A DNA stretch of 64,000 nt from Oxyruncus cristatus (Eukaryota; Chordata; Aves; Passeriformes; Cotingidae): assembly GCA_013399855.1 (NCBI GenBank), contig VXAY01005972.1, forward strand, positions 1-64,000, written 5' to 3'. The notes beneath the pieces are model-generated. The model worked only from the letters and a program-made list of their open reading frames with translations. It ran no database searches and was not told the DNA's origin. The translations under genes and the position numbers were made by a program. This document shows positions 36,807 to 46,753 of this stretch, in pieces (within the stretch, counting starts at the first letter, position 1; the number at the start of each line of letters is the position of its first letter).

Positions 36807-37841
36807 TGTATTGGGCTTACGTGGTGAGGTTTTGTTAGCGGGGGACTAAAGGAGTGGCTTCTGTGAGAAGTTGCCAGAAGCTTTCTCTGCATTTGATATA
36901 TACAAATCCAAGGCTGAGCCCATCAGCAATGGTAGTAGTGCCTCTGGGATAACACAGTTCAGAAGGGGGAAAAAAACCCTGGGCAACAGCAAATGCAGCT
37001 CAGAGAGAGGAGTGAGAATATATGAGAGAAACAACTCTGCAGACACCAAGGTCAGTGCAGAAGGAGGGGGAGAAGGTGCTTCAAGTGCTGGAGATGAGAT
37101 TCCCCTGCAGCCCGCAGTGAAGATCATGGTGAGGGAGGCCTCACCAGCCCATGGAGTCCAGTCCACGCTGGAGCAGGTGGGTACCTGAGAGAGGCTGTGA
37201 CCTCATGGAAAGCCTCTGTTGGAGTAGGTTCCTGGCAGGACCTGTGGACCCGTGGAAAGAGGAGCTCACACCAAAGAAGGTGTATGGATAGGACTTGTGA
37301 CCCTGTGGGAGACCCACATTGGAGCAATCTGTTCCCTGGAGGACTGTACCCCATGTAAGGGACCCACGCTGAAGAGTTCTTGAACACCTGCAGCTTGTGG
37401 GAAGGACTCACATTAGAGAACTGTCTCCCATCAGAGGGACCACATACTGGAAAAAGGGGAAGAGAGTGAGGGGGAAGAAGTAGTAGAAATAACACGTGAT
37501 GAACTGACCGCAACCCTCATTCGCTGCCCTGCTGTGCCTTTAGGAGACAAGGGAGAGAAACTGGGAGTGAAGCTGAGCCCAGGGAAGAAGGGAGAGATGG
37601 GAGGAAGGTTTTCTAAGATTTGGTTTTATTTCTCATTATCATACTCTGATTTAACTGTAATAAATTGAAATAATTTCTGGAGATAGAGTCTGGTTTGCCT
37701 GTAACAGTAATGTGTGAGTGATCTCTGACTGTCCTTATCTTGCCCACAAAACTTTAATTATATTTTCTTCCTGTTCAGTTGAGGGGAGTGACGGAGTGGC
37801 TTGGGTGGACACCTGGCATTCAGCCAGGGTCAACCCACCAC
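36807..37841 (+). mobile_element. Probable avian endogenous retroviral LTR, about 1 kb
   Basis: The element seems to begin TGTATTGGGCTTACGTGG and end in AGGGTCAACCCACCAC, ends that I associate with a common avian LTR. Its interior has repeated units of the type CCCACGCTGGAGCAG / GACCTGTGGACCCGTGG, a poly(A) signal (TGTAATAAAT, about 37655-37665) and a GTCCTTATCTTGCCC motif. No retroviral coding region flanks it, so it is probably a solo LTR. A clear target-site duplication was not found, so the boundaries are approximate. Confidence 0.7.
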
Positions 37842-39842
37842 TCTCATGAATATTGTAATGCCAGTCTGACCAAAAGTGCACTAATGGGAAAACCACACCA
37901 CAACTAGACACTACTGTGAACCAGTGATTCCCAGAAACAGTCTGTTTCAGTTTTAAAATTCTGTCCCTGTCTTCTTTTAAATAAACCCCAAAACGCTATT
38001 TTTTCAGTTCAAGGTTATAATGTGTGTTAGTCCCTAATAATTTTATTGACTGATATCAAAACTCAACCCTTCCTCTACAAGTCTCCTACCAGGTTTAATC
38101 AAGTTTTCTTTTAATTAAGTAAAGTAAAAATATCTGCAATTAACATCACCAAAAGCAATAAAAGAGTAAACAGTAAAATATAAATTTCTTCCTCAATTGA
38201 ATCCAAGAGAGTGGTCAAATTGTGCTTTCAGAAAGTTGTGCTGGGTTGTCTGAGTGCACAATAAAAATGAAGCTGGGATGTTTAGTCAAAGTATAGTATC
38301 ACTCCCAAGAGGAAACAAGACAAGGAAATCTGACCCAGCATCCTTCAAAGAGCAGTTGATTCTGTTCTTCAGAGTCCAGGCTGGTAAACAATCTAACTCT
38401 TGAATCAAATAAACTTTGTTCTGGAACTATTCGGAGGAATTTCCCCCTGGCCAAAAGGGATGTCAGGAATAAAGCAAGAAGTGTTTTGAAGGGAGAAGAA
38501 AACAGAAATATATTCTCTGTCCATGCTCCATTGCCAGATGAGTTTTAATTTACTGTACATGCTATGCTAGATGCTGCAAGAAGGGATGAGCCACACTGTA
38601 TAGCACTGAAGAGTGCCACAGTCAGAGAGTAAAGCAAATATTTCTAGCGAAGCAATATTAAGGATCAACAGTTACCCCTCCAATGCTGTTTTAGAATGGT
38701 ATTAAATTAGAGTTGGCTGAGAATTTAAATTGCCACAACAAATTATTTTTCCCTCTTCCCCCCTCACTGAAATTCAGCATACAGATGAACATTTCCACTG
38801 AAATTTCCACATACAAGATTATCTTCCAACACTGAAGCAACACTAGCACCTGAGATTTGATGAAGTCCAAGATAAATATCACAAAGAGGAAAATATTACG
38901 AATAATGGAGCAAATATAACCCACCTTTAGTGCATGGAATTCATTTCCAAGTTGAAGAACCAGCAAAAGTCCTCTGCATAGTCAGTTAACATCCTCAACA
39001 GAGACTTTCAAACATATGTAGTCTTCAAGATGGGGAATTTCACGTGAGATGCTAATTTCTTAATAATTACTACCTTAGGAAGCAGAAAGAACAGGATGTT
39101 TTAACCAGGCTATACAATTCTAATTACTGAAATTTCCATACAATGCAGTTAAGAGCAGAATGCAAGGAAACTTCTAACAGTTCAGACTAAAAATACATTT
39201 ACCTCTGTAATATTTACATAACCGTACAGTTTAGGAGGAAATAAACCTATCTGCAGTACAGAATATTCCCCATGGCAAGATTATTTAAATAATTCTGCAT
39301 TTCTAGTTTCAAGTCTGCTTCTGTTGTTACACAGACGTTCTAGAAATCCATCAACTGCATCTCCTCTTTGCCCACACAGAAAAGAGGAAGCAGAACCCTC
39401 TCTGTGAACTTCTCTTTGTATCAAGATCTCTTGAAGAGCTCTACCCCAACAAATTTTTTTGCTCCACAAGCAGAGTAATTAATGTAACACATTGTAACGC
39501 AATAGCAAAAGCTTATATCTCAAAAGCTAGTAATAGGGGCAAATGGACACAGCTAAAAACCTTTACAGGTCAGTTATCTTTGCTCTAGAAATGCCTTGGA
39601 CAGGTATCAAGGATATCTCACATTGTAGCTTCATTCAAAAGTTAAAAAAATTAACAGAGAATATGCCCTATGATAAGAAAGCTGTAACAAAGCCATTAAG
39701 AATACGGCAATATAGGGCAATCTGTGGATGAAGGAATTCAGTAAAGCAGCCATTCACTTAAAGTTTTGAACGGGGGCATAAGCCTAGGAAACTAATCAAC
39801 AGAGCAGAGAGAGGGTGTATTGCAAAGGCAGATGTGAATAAC

Positions 39843-40406
39843 TGTCCTGGTTTTGGCTGGGATAGAGTGAATTTTCTCCTAATAACTGGTATGAGATTAT
39901 TTTACCTTCCGTGTGAGAACAATGTTCATAACACACTGATGTTTTAATTGCTGCTGGGTAGTTCTTATTTTGAAGTCAAGGACTTCCCAGTTTCCTATGC
40001 TGTGGCAGCAAAGAGGTGCACAAGAAGCCAAGAGGGAGCATGGCCAGGACAACCGATGTAAGCTGACCAAAGGGATATTCCATAACATGGAATATCAGAC
40101 TAAGTATAGGAGTTGGGAGGGGGTTGACCAGGAGGGCTGATCATTGCTTAGAGATGGGCTGGGCATTCAGTGGGTGATGTGCAATTGTATGACATCACTT
40201 TTTTCTCCTGCATTTTATTCCTTTCTCTCTCTCATTGTCATCATCATCATCATTATTACTATATTTTATTTTGTTTTAATTCTGAAACTGGTTTTATCTC
40301 AACCCACAGGTTTTACTTTTTTCCTGATTCTCCTCCCCACTGGGGGTGGGGGACAGCAGGGAAGTGAGCATGGTACTTAGTCATGGGCTGATGTTAAACC
40401 ATGACA
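39843..40406 (+). mobile_element. Solo LTR of an avian endogenous retrovirus with 5-bp target duplication
   Basis: A 564-bp element starts TGTCCTGGTTTTGGCTGGG and ends GTTAAACCATGACA (TG...CA). It is flanked by perfect ATAAC duplications at 39838-39842 and 40407-40411. A (TCA)n/(TTA)n stretch and TTTATCTCAACCCACAGG sit in its 3' half, as in the widespread avian LTR family that it resembles. A 5-bp duplication fits class III (ERVL-like) elements. There is no internal coding region, so it arose by recombination between two LTRs. Confidence 0.88.
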
Positions 40407-41924
40407 ATAACCAAACCCAACATTTCACTCTATAAGCCTCCAAACTAACACAACAGCTAAAGCTTCAGCTGAAGAAGCTGAAAAGCATGAAACTTTATTC
40501 TAGATTGCAGTGCTACCTACATTTCAAGCTTGCATTAGACTCCTTTGAAAGTTTTCTTTTGCAGTTACCTTTCCAAATTTGTAAATAATTTAATCCTTTG
40601 GTTTGCTGAAAGAAAATTGCCATTTTTCACTTTGACATTGATGACTAAAACTGAACTGAACTAAAATGATTCTGGTTTCCTCTGTGCAGAGAATGGAGCA
40701 ATACGTCAGAGAAAACCTGGCCCCTTGTCTGGGTCATCTGTGACCTGAGACAAGACCAGGGATCGTTAATGTTTCTCAATAAGCAGGAAGAGTCTGCTTG
40801 TCAGATGATACTGCCTTGACTCAAAGTTAAAAGAGACACTCCCATTTCATGCATAAAAATGAGTAAACTAAGGCATTTGTTGACAGAACAATTATACCGC
40901 AATTATGCAAAACAGTGCGAGTTTGACTTCCAATATAATCCATAAAAAAAATTTGCTTCGTGGATAAAATCAAATACACCATCAGCTTTCATCAGAATTG
41001 ACTCTAGTGCACACATAACTATAAAAAGCACCTTTTAGTTGTAGTATGTTTAATTTCCTTACAACCCTTCTTTATGAGACTTTAAAATACATTCAAATAA
41101 ACAGTTTGCCATGAAGAAAAATTTGCAATGAGTTAAAATAAAGCTGATACTCCTGAATACCTCTGTTAAACTATTAGGAACATTGCATAATGGTTATTTT
41201 TACTAACCAATTCAACAAAGTTTTGTCTGGGGCTGTTTTCAGTTTGCAGATTCAGTCATTGTGCATGACAGGTAAAAAATAAAAGCAAGGTATTTCTGTT
41301 CATGCATCCTGAAAAGTATGAGCTAAATACCATTCTTCCCATAGTCAACACATGTACATTCATGCAGATACTTTGTTACATTTCTGAATTTTATACTGCT
41401 GGGTTTTTTTGCAGATTGTTCCCCCAGTGAGCACCTATCTTCATGAAAACACATATCACATTTCTGCCTGTATGTTGTCATTACTCACCCAGACAGGAAC
41501 CACAACTACACTTGGCCAGGTATCAGAAGCTATTCAAGACCAGCATCGTGCCAAAGGTGCGAAGAATCTCTCTAACTAGAACTGCGGAAGAGAGCTTACA
41601 TGTGCAAGACACGGAACTAAAACATAGTCAGAGCAGATGGACTCATTGAAGCACTTACGAAAAGTTAGTTGCAAAGCTGGTGTTTGGTCATACCAAGGAC
41701 CTTACCTTCAACTGCAACTCTCGTCACAAATTAACCCCTTATGTCACACAGATGAAACAAAGATTAAATGCCACTACAAGTCAAAGTGAGCAGAGACTGT
41801 ATCATATTTATGCTCGAGCCTATCTTGCTTTGGCGTAATAGACACAAGGTTCAAAGCTGTGGAAATTAAACCGGTAACACAGAGCCGCCTTCCAGAACAC
41901 ACGACTTTCTCACTTGATTGGTTT

Positions 41925-41955
41925 ATAAATACTGCTTCCTCTTGATGAAACAGTG
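41925..41955 (-). promoter_or_regulatory. Candidate core promoter (PU.1-like site plus TATA-like box)
   Basis: On the minus strand AAGAGGAAGCAG (41942-41953), a good PU.1/ETS site, lies just upstream of TTTATAAACC (TATA-like, 41932-41939), with ACCAATCAAG beyond. TLR genes expressed in myeloid cells often use PU.1-dependent promoters. It is 5.8 kb upstream of the TLR1A coding exon on the right strand. No clear first-exon donor was identified. Confidence 0.25.
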
Positions 41956-44682
41956 ACTACAAATGAGCAGTATAGTCAATCTCACTAAATATTTCCAAAA
42001 GAAAATCCAGACAAACCAAAGGCCTGCGTAAAAACATGAGTTTCACAGAGGTTTTGAACCTTCCACTCAGCAGAATGTCTTATCTCCCACAGAGTCCCAC
42101 TATTTTCCCTTGAGTGTCTTTCCTTGCTCTACCTCTCTGCAGTTGAGCTTCAGTGATGATGCTTTGTAACATTTCTGAAGCTAAAAAAGAGCGCAGCTCT
42201 CAGCGGGGCAACCCACATTGTGTCAGGACTCCCAGTCTGTTGCAGTTTAGTTTCCTTTGTACTACGCACTACTTAGATATACATAAAAACACTTACACTT
42301 CAGCTTCATTTCACACACTTTTTAGGTTTGGGAGGGTGTTTAACCCCCATGCTATCAGTTTTGTATGCTGATATTTTTATGTACATGAAAATAGCATTCC
42401 TGCTAGTCACTGAGATGACTAGTCAAATGCCAGGAATCTGCTCTGATACGGTATCTGACATCAGAACACATTTACACACTCCCTTTTCCTGATAAGTGGA
42501 GTGCATAAGCAGTTACAGACTTCAGTGGGGAGCCAACTGCAGGAACACATCACCAGGCTGCACAGAAAAGGTTATTTACTTTCCCAAACAGATAAAGTGG
42601 TTGACATGCTGTGAGACAACACATGGTCCCAGTACAGGAAAAATTTCTTTGTGGACTAAAATTGGTTTTATAGAAACAGTTGAGAGTATGACAGAGGCTA
42701 AAATAATTGTTTGAAATATTCTGATATATATAATTTGAGAAACTCATCATATCCTGTGGAATCAAAGAAACTAAATGTAATAATTCATTGCATGTATAGC
42801 TGTATTATCAATTATTTGACACATACCATGGAAAAAAAGCACTAATAGTATGTGGCTTCTGGTTCCAAAGTACAAGTTTTAATTGATGCCTGTGCTTATT
42901 AAAAGCTACTCTTTCCACTCACGGATTTTGGACATATACCAGAAACCTGTATTTATATATTTCTGCTTATCATCACATCAGCTACCTCCAGAGGTCGGTT
43001 TCCCAAGTTCTTTCCAAAGAGGCAAGCAAACCTTGCTAAAACCTTCAAATCCTGGTGCACTTCCTGGTTTTCAGGGGGTTTCTTTGTCCTCCAGCCAACA
43101 GAAGAAGCCAGATGAGTTCTTAAGGTTACAAGCAACAGGGGATATTAACTGTATCACACAAGTTTCAAGGGCTACTGACTTAAAACTCTGAGGCTCTCAC
43201 AGAAAATTTTCAAGCAAGGCACCACATAACTATCCAGCTTTCCCTACTTCTGTGAAAGGGATAGGCAAACCAAGTTAAGTCAGATTATTGTTGAAGGGTT
43301 AAATGAGTCATACACTGAAGCATGAGTGGGAGGGGAAGGTGGAAGCAGAGAAAACATTTGTTTTTCCTGTCCCGAATGAAATGGCTTCAATTTGGTAATA
43401 GGTGTTATGTTAATTTTGAGGCTAAGTGGGATGGGAGAGCTAAAGGTGATAAATTTGACCTTTCCTCTACAGATCACTCACATTTCAAGACTTCAAGTCA
43501 AGAAATCTCAGCCTGGTTAGACCTCATGCAAAAAGAAGTCTTGAAATTAAAACCTCTTGTTAATAATAATGGAAGACAAGGATGAGACAAAATGAAAACA
43601 ACCCATACTAAATGAGGATTTCTTAACACCCCTTATTCTCTCATATTCTTGTTGAAACACACTTTTGAAGGGAAACTTCCTACTTGCTGGTCATCTGACT
43701 GTGCTGTTTCAGATGATCTTCCCTCCTTGGCGCAAAGAGAAAGTTTGCTGTCATCATCTTTAGCAGTTCTGAATGTTTTCCTGAGCCCAGCTATGCTTTC
43801 TCGAAGCCGAAACAGCACAAGTACGGGCAGAGGGACCTGCTGTATTTCTATAAAGGAAAGCAAATACTGTAAATGTATTTTGTGCTTCTAACTCCATTAA
43901 TAAAGTCTTATCTGCGATCCCAAGACCTGGCAAATTTTTTCAGCCTCTGACTGGTTACTGCCTTTCTGATCACAACTGACAGCTGTGCTACAAAAGCTGT
44001 TTCAGCTGAAAAGGACAGATTCTTTTAACAAGCATAAAGTAAGATAGATGGGTGAAAAGAAAAAAAGTAGAAAGCTGGGGAAAAAGGGCATGATGTAGAG
44101 AAGTCAGGAGTTTCTTGAAATATGAATATCGATGAGGAAGGCAGTTCTGTTAACGCAGATACCCTCCCAGTCCCTTGGGTCAGGGTATCTCTCAGAATCA
44201 AAATAGTACCAAATGGACTCTACTACAGGATGAGGATTAGAGCTCTGATTATCAATTCGCTGCTTTTGCCTTGCTGCAGTGCCAAGCTATGAGCTCCAAA
44301 TGGTGAAGTAGCTCATCTTTCCTTTTTTTTCAGGACGTAGAATTTTCTTTCTTGCAAACTAATTTTGGTAAAAGATGTCCTTTGACCAAGTTGTCTGAGC
44401 TTTGTGATTAAAGCAGATCTGCAAACTCTGCATCAGCTCGAGCATTTTGCCATGACTATACCAACTGCCCCAGACTTTTCTCTACTGAGGAAAAACTCAC
44501 TACAATAGTGCAAGCTATATTTCAAAATCCACATTCAAACTCATTTGTGATTTGCTATCTCAAGAGATTTGCAATAAGGTGAGCTGAATTTTGACTACAG
44601 TTAGGAGGCAACACAGACAACCAGGTAGAAACAAGGTTTTGTAACAAAAAGTTAAATACATTGACAAAAAAGGAAAAAAATA

Positions 44683-44688
44683 TTTATT
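44683..44688 (-). terminator. TLR1B: Poly(A) signal of TLR1B
   Basis: TTTATT on the plus strand (AATAAA on the minus strand) lies only about 45 bp beyond the stop codon, predicting a very short 3' UTR. Confidence 0.55.
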
Positions 44689-44731
44689 GCTTCTCAAAGA
44701 TAAAAGAGAAGAAAATCCATTAGAAATATTC

Positions 44732-46690
44732 TTAATCTGTTTCCCCGCATCTGTTTTCATCACTGGATGGCAGGTTAATGTTAATAGCTGCCCTCAGGTT
44801 AGCCCAGAAAAGGGCACGTTTGCTCCTCTCCTTCGGCCACTCCAGGTAGGTGCGTTTTGCCATGAGAGCCTTCAGCTTGTGATACCTGGCAGGGATAATG
44901 TATGGAGGGATCGGCTCCAGTAAAATGAGGATTAAGCTGTTGGAATTCTCACTGAATAACTTGTGATGAGCAAAGTACAACTCATAGTGGCACCACTCGC
45001 TCTGCACAAAGTTGGGAGACAACACAAAGATCGACTTGTAGCTCTTCTCAATGCAGTCAATGATGTTCTCCACAATGCTCTTGCCCGGGATAAAGTTTCT
45101 CTCGTGCTGGCACAGTTGCACGCAGCCCTCCCCCCTCTCCAGGTTTGGGATCAGCTCGTTCTTCACCCACAGCGCGTCGCGCTCGCTGTAGGAAATGAAT
45201 GCGTGAAACTGCAGAACGGTCTCCTGCTCTCTGGGGGGGTTGTGCCGAGCTCTCCGCTTGGTCTGCGTCCACTGCCACGTCATCCGCACGTACCAGGGCA
45301 CATCCAGGTAGATGCACAGGAAGGCCACCACAGCCACCAGCACCAGGGTCAGCAGCAGGGCTGTCACGAGCAGCAGCGTCGTGTTGCAGGCCAGTTCACT
45401 CAGGTGGAAGTCCTTCAGCTCCGTGCCTCGCAAGCCTTCCGGGTACTCGCACACGTACGCCGACGGCCAGCCAAACAGCTTCCCCCCTGACTGCCTCTCC
45501 AGACGGATAAAGTCTTGCAGTTCACAGGAACACTTGAATGGGTTGTGCCCAGCTTGTAGCTCCCTGACCCTTGGGCAGCTCTGGAAGAAGCCAGCAGATG
45601 GGGTGAGGATCGAATTCATCTCTGTGTTCAGGAACTGCAGGGATGTAAAGGCACTGCACCCTGGCAGGTCAGCCAGCCTGTTTGATGCCAGGTTCAGCTC
45701 TTCCAGGGATTTCAGGTCGGCCATCCCCTTCGGGACACTGCTGATCTGATTGTTTTGTAGGTCGAGCTTTTTGATGTTGGCTGGCAAGCACTCAAAGACG
45801 GCATCAGCCAACTGGTTGGAGGACAGGTCCAGCTCTGTCAGAGACGCAGCCCACTGGCACGGCACATCAGCTCCATCGTGGCGCAGCAAGTTGTTGCTCA
45901 TGTCCAGGTATTTCAGTGATTTCATACGGCTGGTCATGAAGCTTACCTTGAGAAGGCTCTCAAATTTATTCCGTTGCAAGATTAATGTCTCCAATTGAAT
46001 TAGGTTGTCACATTTTTGAAAAAGTAAATCTGTTAAATCATTTTTTAAAAAATTTAGGTGTCTAAAGGGACTAACAGATGAAGGACAAAGCATATGAATC
46101 ATCTCTGATTCAGCTATTGTCATGTCTGCTATATTCATGTCTGCAAATATTCTGTATAGGTCATCCTGTGTGAAGTACAGATCCGTGATATGAATTTTCT
46201 TCACTGTCAGTGCCTTCATTGAGGTACCTGAATAGTCAAAGTCATAGCTATTGACATCTGCCAGTTGAGTGACCCTGTTAACATTGAAGTATTCAATGGA
46301 GGAGTGCCATACGGTCTGAAAAATTTCCATAAGAGCACTCCAGTCCACTGACATATTTGTCAGTGTCAGATTTTGTAACCCAGAGCCTTGTCTGAAATTA
46401 GATAATAAAGCTACCAATTTTTTTACACTGCGATTTGTGATTTCTGACAATGACAGGCTTTCTGTAGTATTTTGTATCACAACCCAATCAAAACTAGATT
46501 TGGACTGTTGTTTATTTGTATATAGGAGTGGCAGGCTCTTGATTTTTTGGCCAGAACCATCTTCTGGAAAATTGTTAGAAGGTGTAAGGAGTTCATTTTC
46601 CACAGACAGGCTGACATGGTTCCAAAAAGTTAATGCCAACAGACACTTGTAAACAAAAAAGTTTCTGAGAGAGTTTGTATTTTCTGACAT
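44732..46690 (-). CDS. TLR1B: Toll-like receptor 1 family member B (short TLR1-like receptor)
   Basis: This intact single-exon frame encodes 652 residues, shorter than TLR1A because the N-terminal LRR block is missing; the known avian TLR1B is likewise short. Order: signal peptide (MSENTNSLRNFFVYKCLLAL), a diverged N-terminal ectodomain with NXS/T sites, C-terminal LRRs (LDMSNN, LDLSSNQL, LDLQNNQI), LRR-CT with KCSCELQDF, a transmembrane helix at about 439-462, and a TIR domain from about 495 with FHAFISYSERD, RNFIPGKS and ALFWANL intact. The ATG at 46690 precedes the signal peptide; a TTG ten codons upstream is rejected. Residues ~238-641 are nearly identical to TLR1A, while the last 11 residues (SSDENRCGETD) are unique. 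It presumably pairs with TLR2-type receptors at the cell surface, with ligand range set by the unshared ectodomain. Confidence 0.92.
   Translation of the reverse strand: MSENTNSLRNFFVYKCLLALTFWNHVSLSVENELLTPSNNFPEDGSGQKIKSLPLLYTNKQQSKSSFDWVVIQNTTESLSLSEITNRSVKKLVALLSNFRQGSGLQNLTLTNMSVDWSALMEIFQTVWHSSIEYFNVNRVTQLADVNSYDFDYSGTSMKALTVKKIHITDLYFTQDDLYRIFADMNIADMTIAESEMIHMLCPSSVSPFRHLNFLKNDLTDLLFQKCDNLIQLETLILQRNKFESLLKVSFMTSRMKSLKYLDMSNNLLRHDGADVPCQWAASLTELDLSSNQLADAVFECLPANIKKLDLQNNQISSVPKGMADLKSLEELNLASNRLADLPGCSAFTSLQFLNTEMNSILTPSAGFFQSCPRVRELQAGHNPFKCSCELQDFIRLERQSGGKLFGWPSAYVCEYPEGLRGTELKDFHLSELACNTTLLLVTALLLTLVLVAVVAFLCIYLDVPWYVRMTWQWTQTKRRARHNPPREQETVLQFHAFISYSERDALWVKNELIPNLERGEGCVQLCQHERNFIPGKSIVENIIDCIEKSYKSIFVLSPNFVQSEWCHYELYFAHHKLFSENSNSLILILLEPIPPYIIPARYHKLKALMAKRTYLEWPKERSKRALFWANLRAAININLPSSDENRCGETD
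44769..45979 (-). repeat. Gene-conversion tract, TLR1B copy
   Basis: The partner of 33728-34938, covering the C-terminal LRRs, LRR-CT, transmembrane segment and nearly all of the TIR domain. No indel separates the two copies. Confidence 0.95.
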
Positions 46691-46753
46691 ACTGCTTTCT
46701 GTTTCCTTCGAGATGTTCAAAACTTTTCTGATCTGTCCATCTTTGTTCTAATC
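46691..46753 (-). other. TLR1B: TLR1B 5' UTR on the coding exon
   Basis: On the minus strand a pyrimidine-rich acceptor (TTTGTTTGTTTTCCAACAG) ends at 46754, so 63 bases of 5' UTR precede the ATG and an upstream non-coding exon is expected. A donor at 49250 is one candidate partner. Confidence 0.5.

Larger units (their letters stand above)
37842..44682. other. Intergenic region between TLR1A and TLR1B
   Basis: About 6.8 kb with no supportable coding gene. It contains a clean solo LTR (39843-40406) and a candidate minus-strand promoter (41925-41955) that could serve TLR1A. The rest is AT-rich and unrecognised. The 5' non-coding part of TLR1A probably lies here. Confidence 0.6.

Noticed and set aside
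46691..46720. N-terminal extension of TLR1B by 10 codons to a TTG
   Set aside because: Same reason; the ATG at 46690 gives a standard signal peptide.
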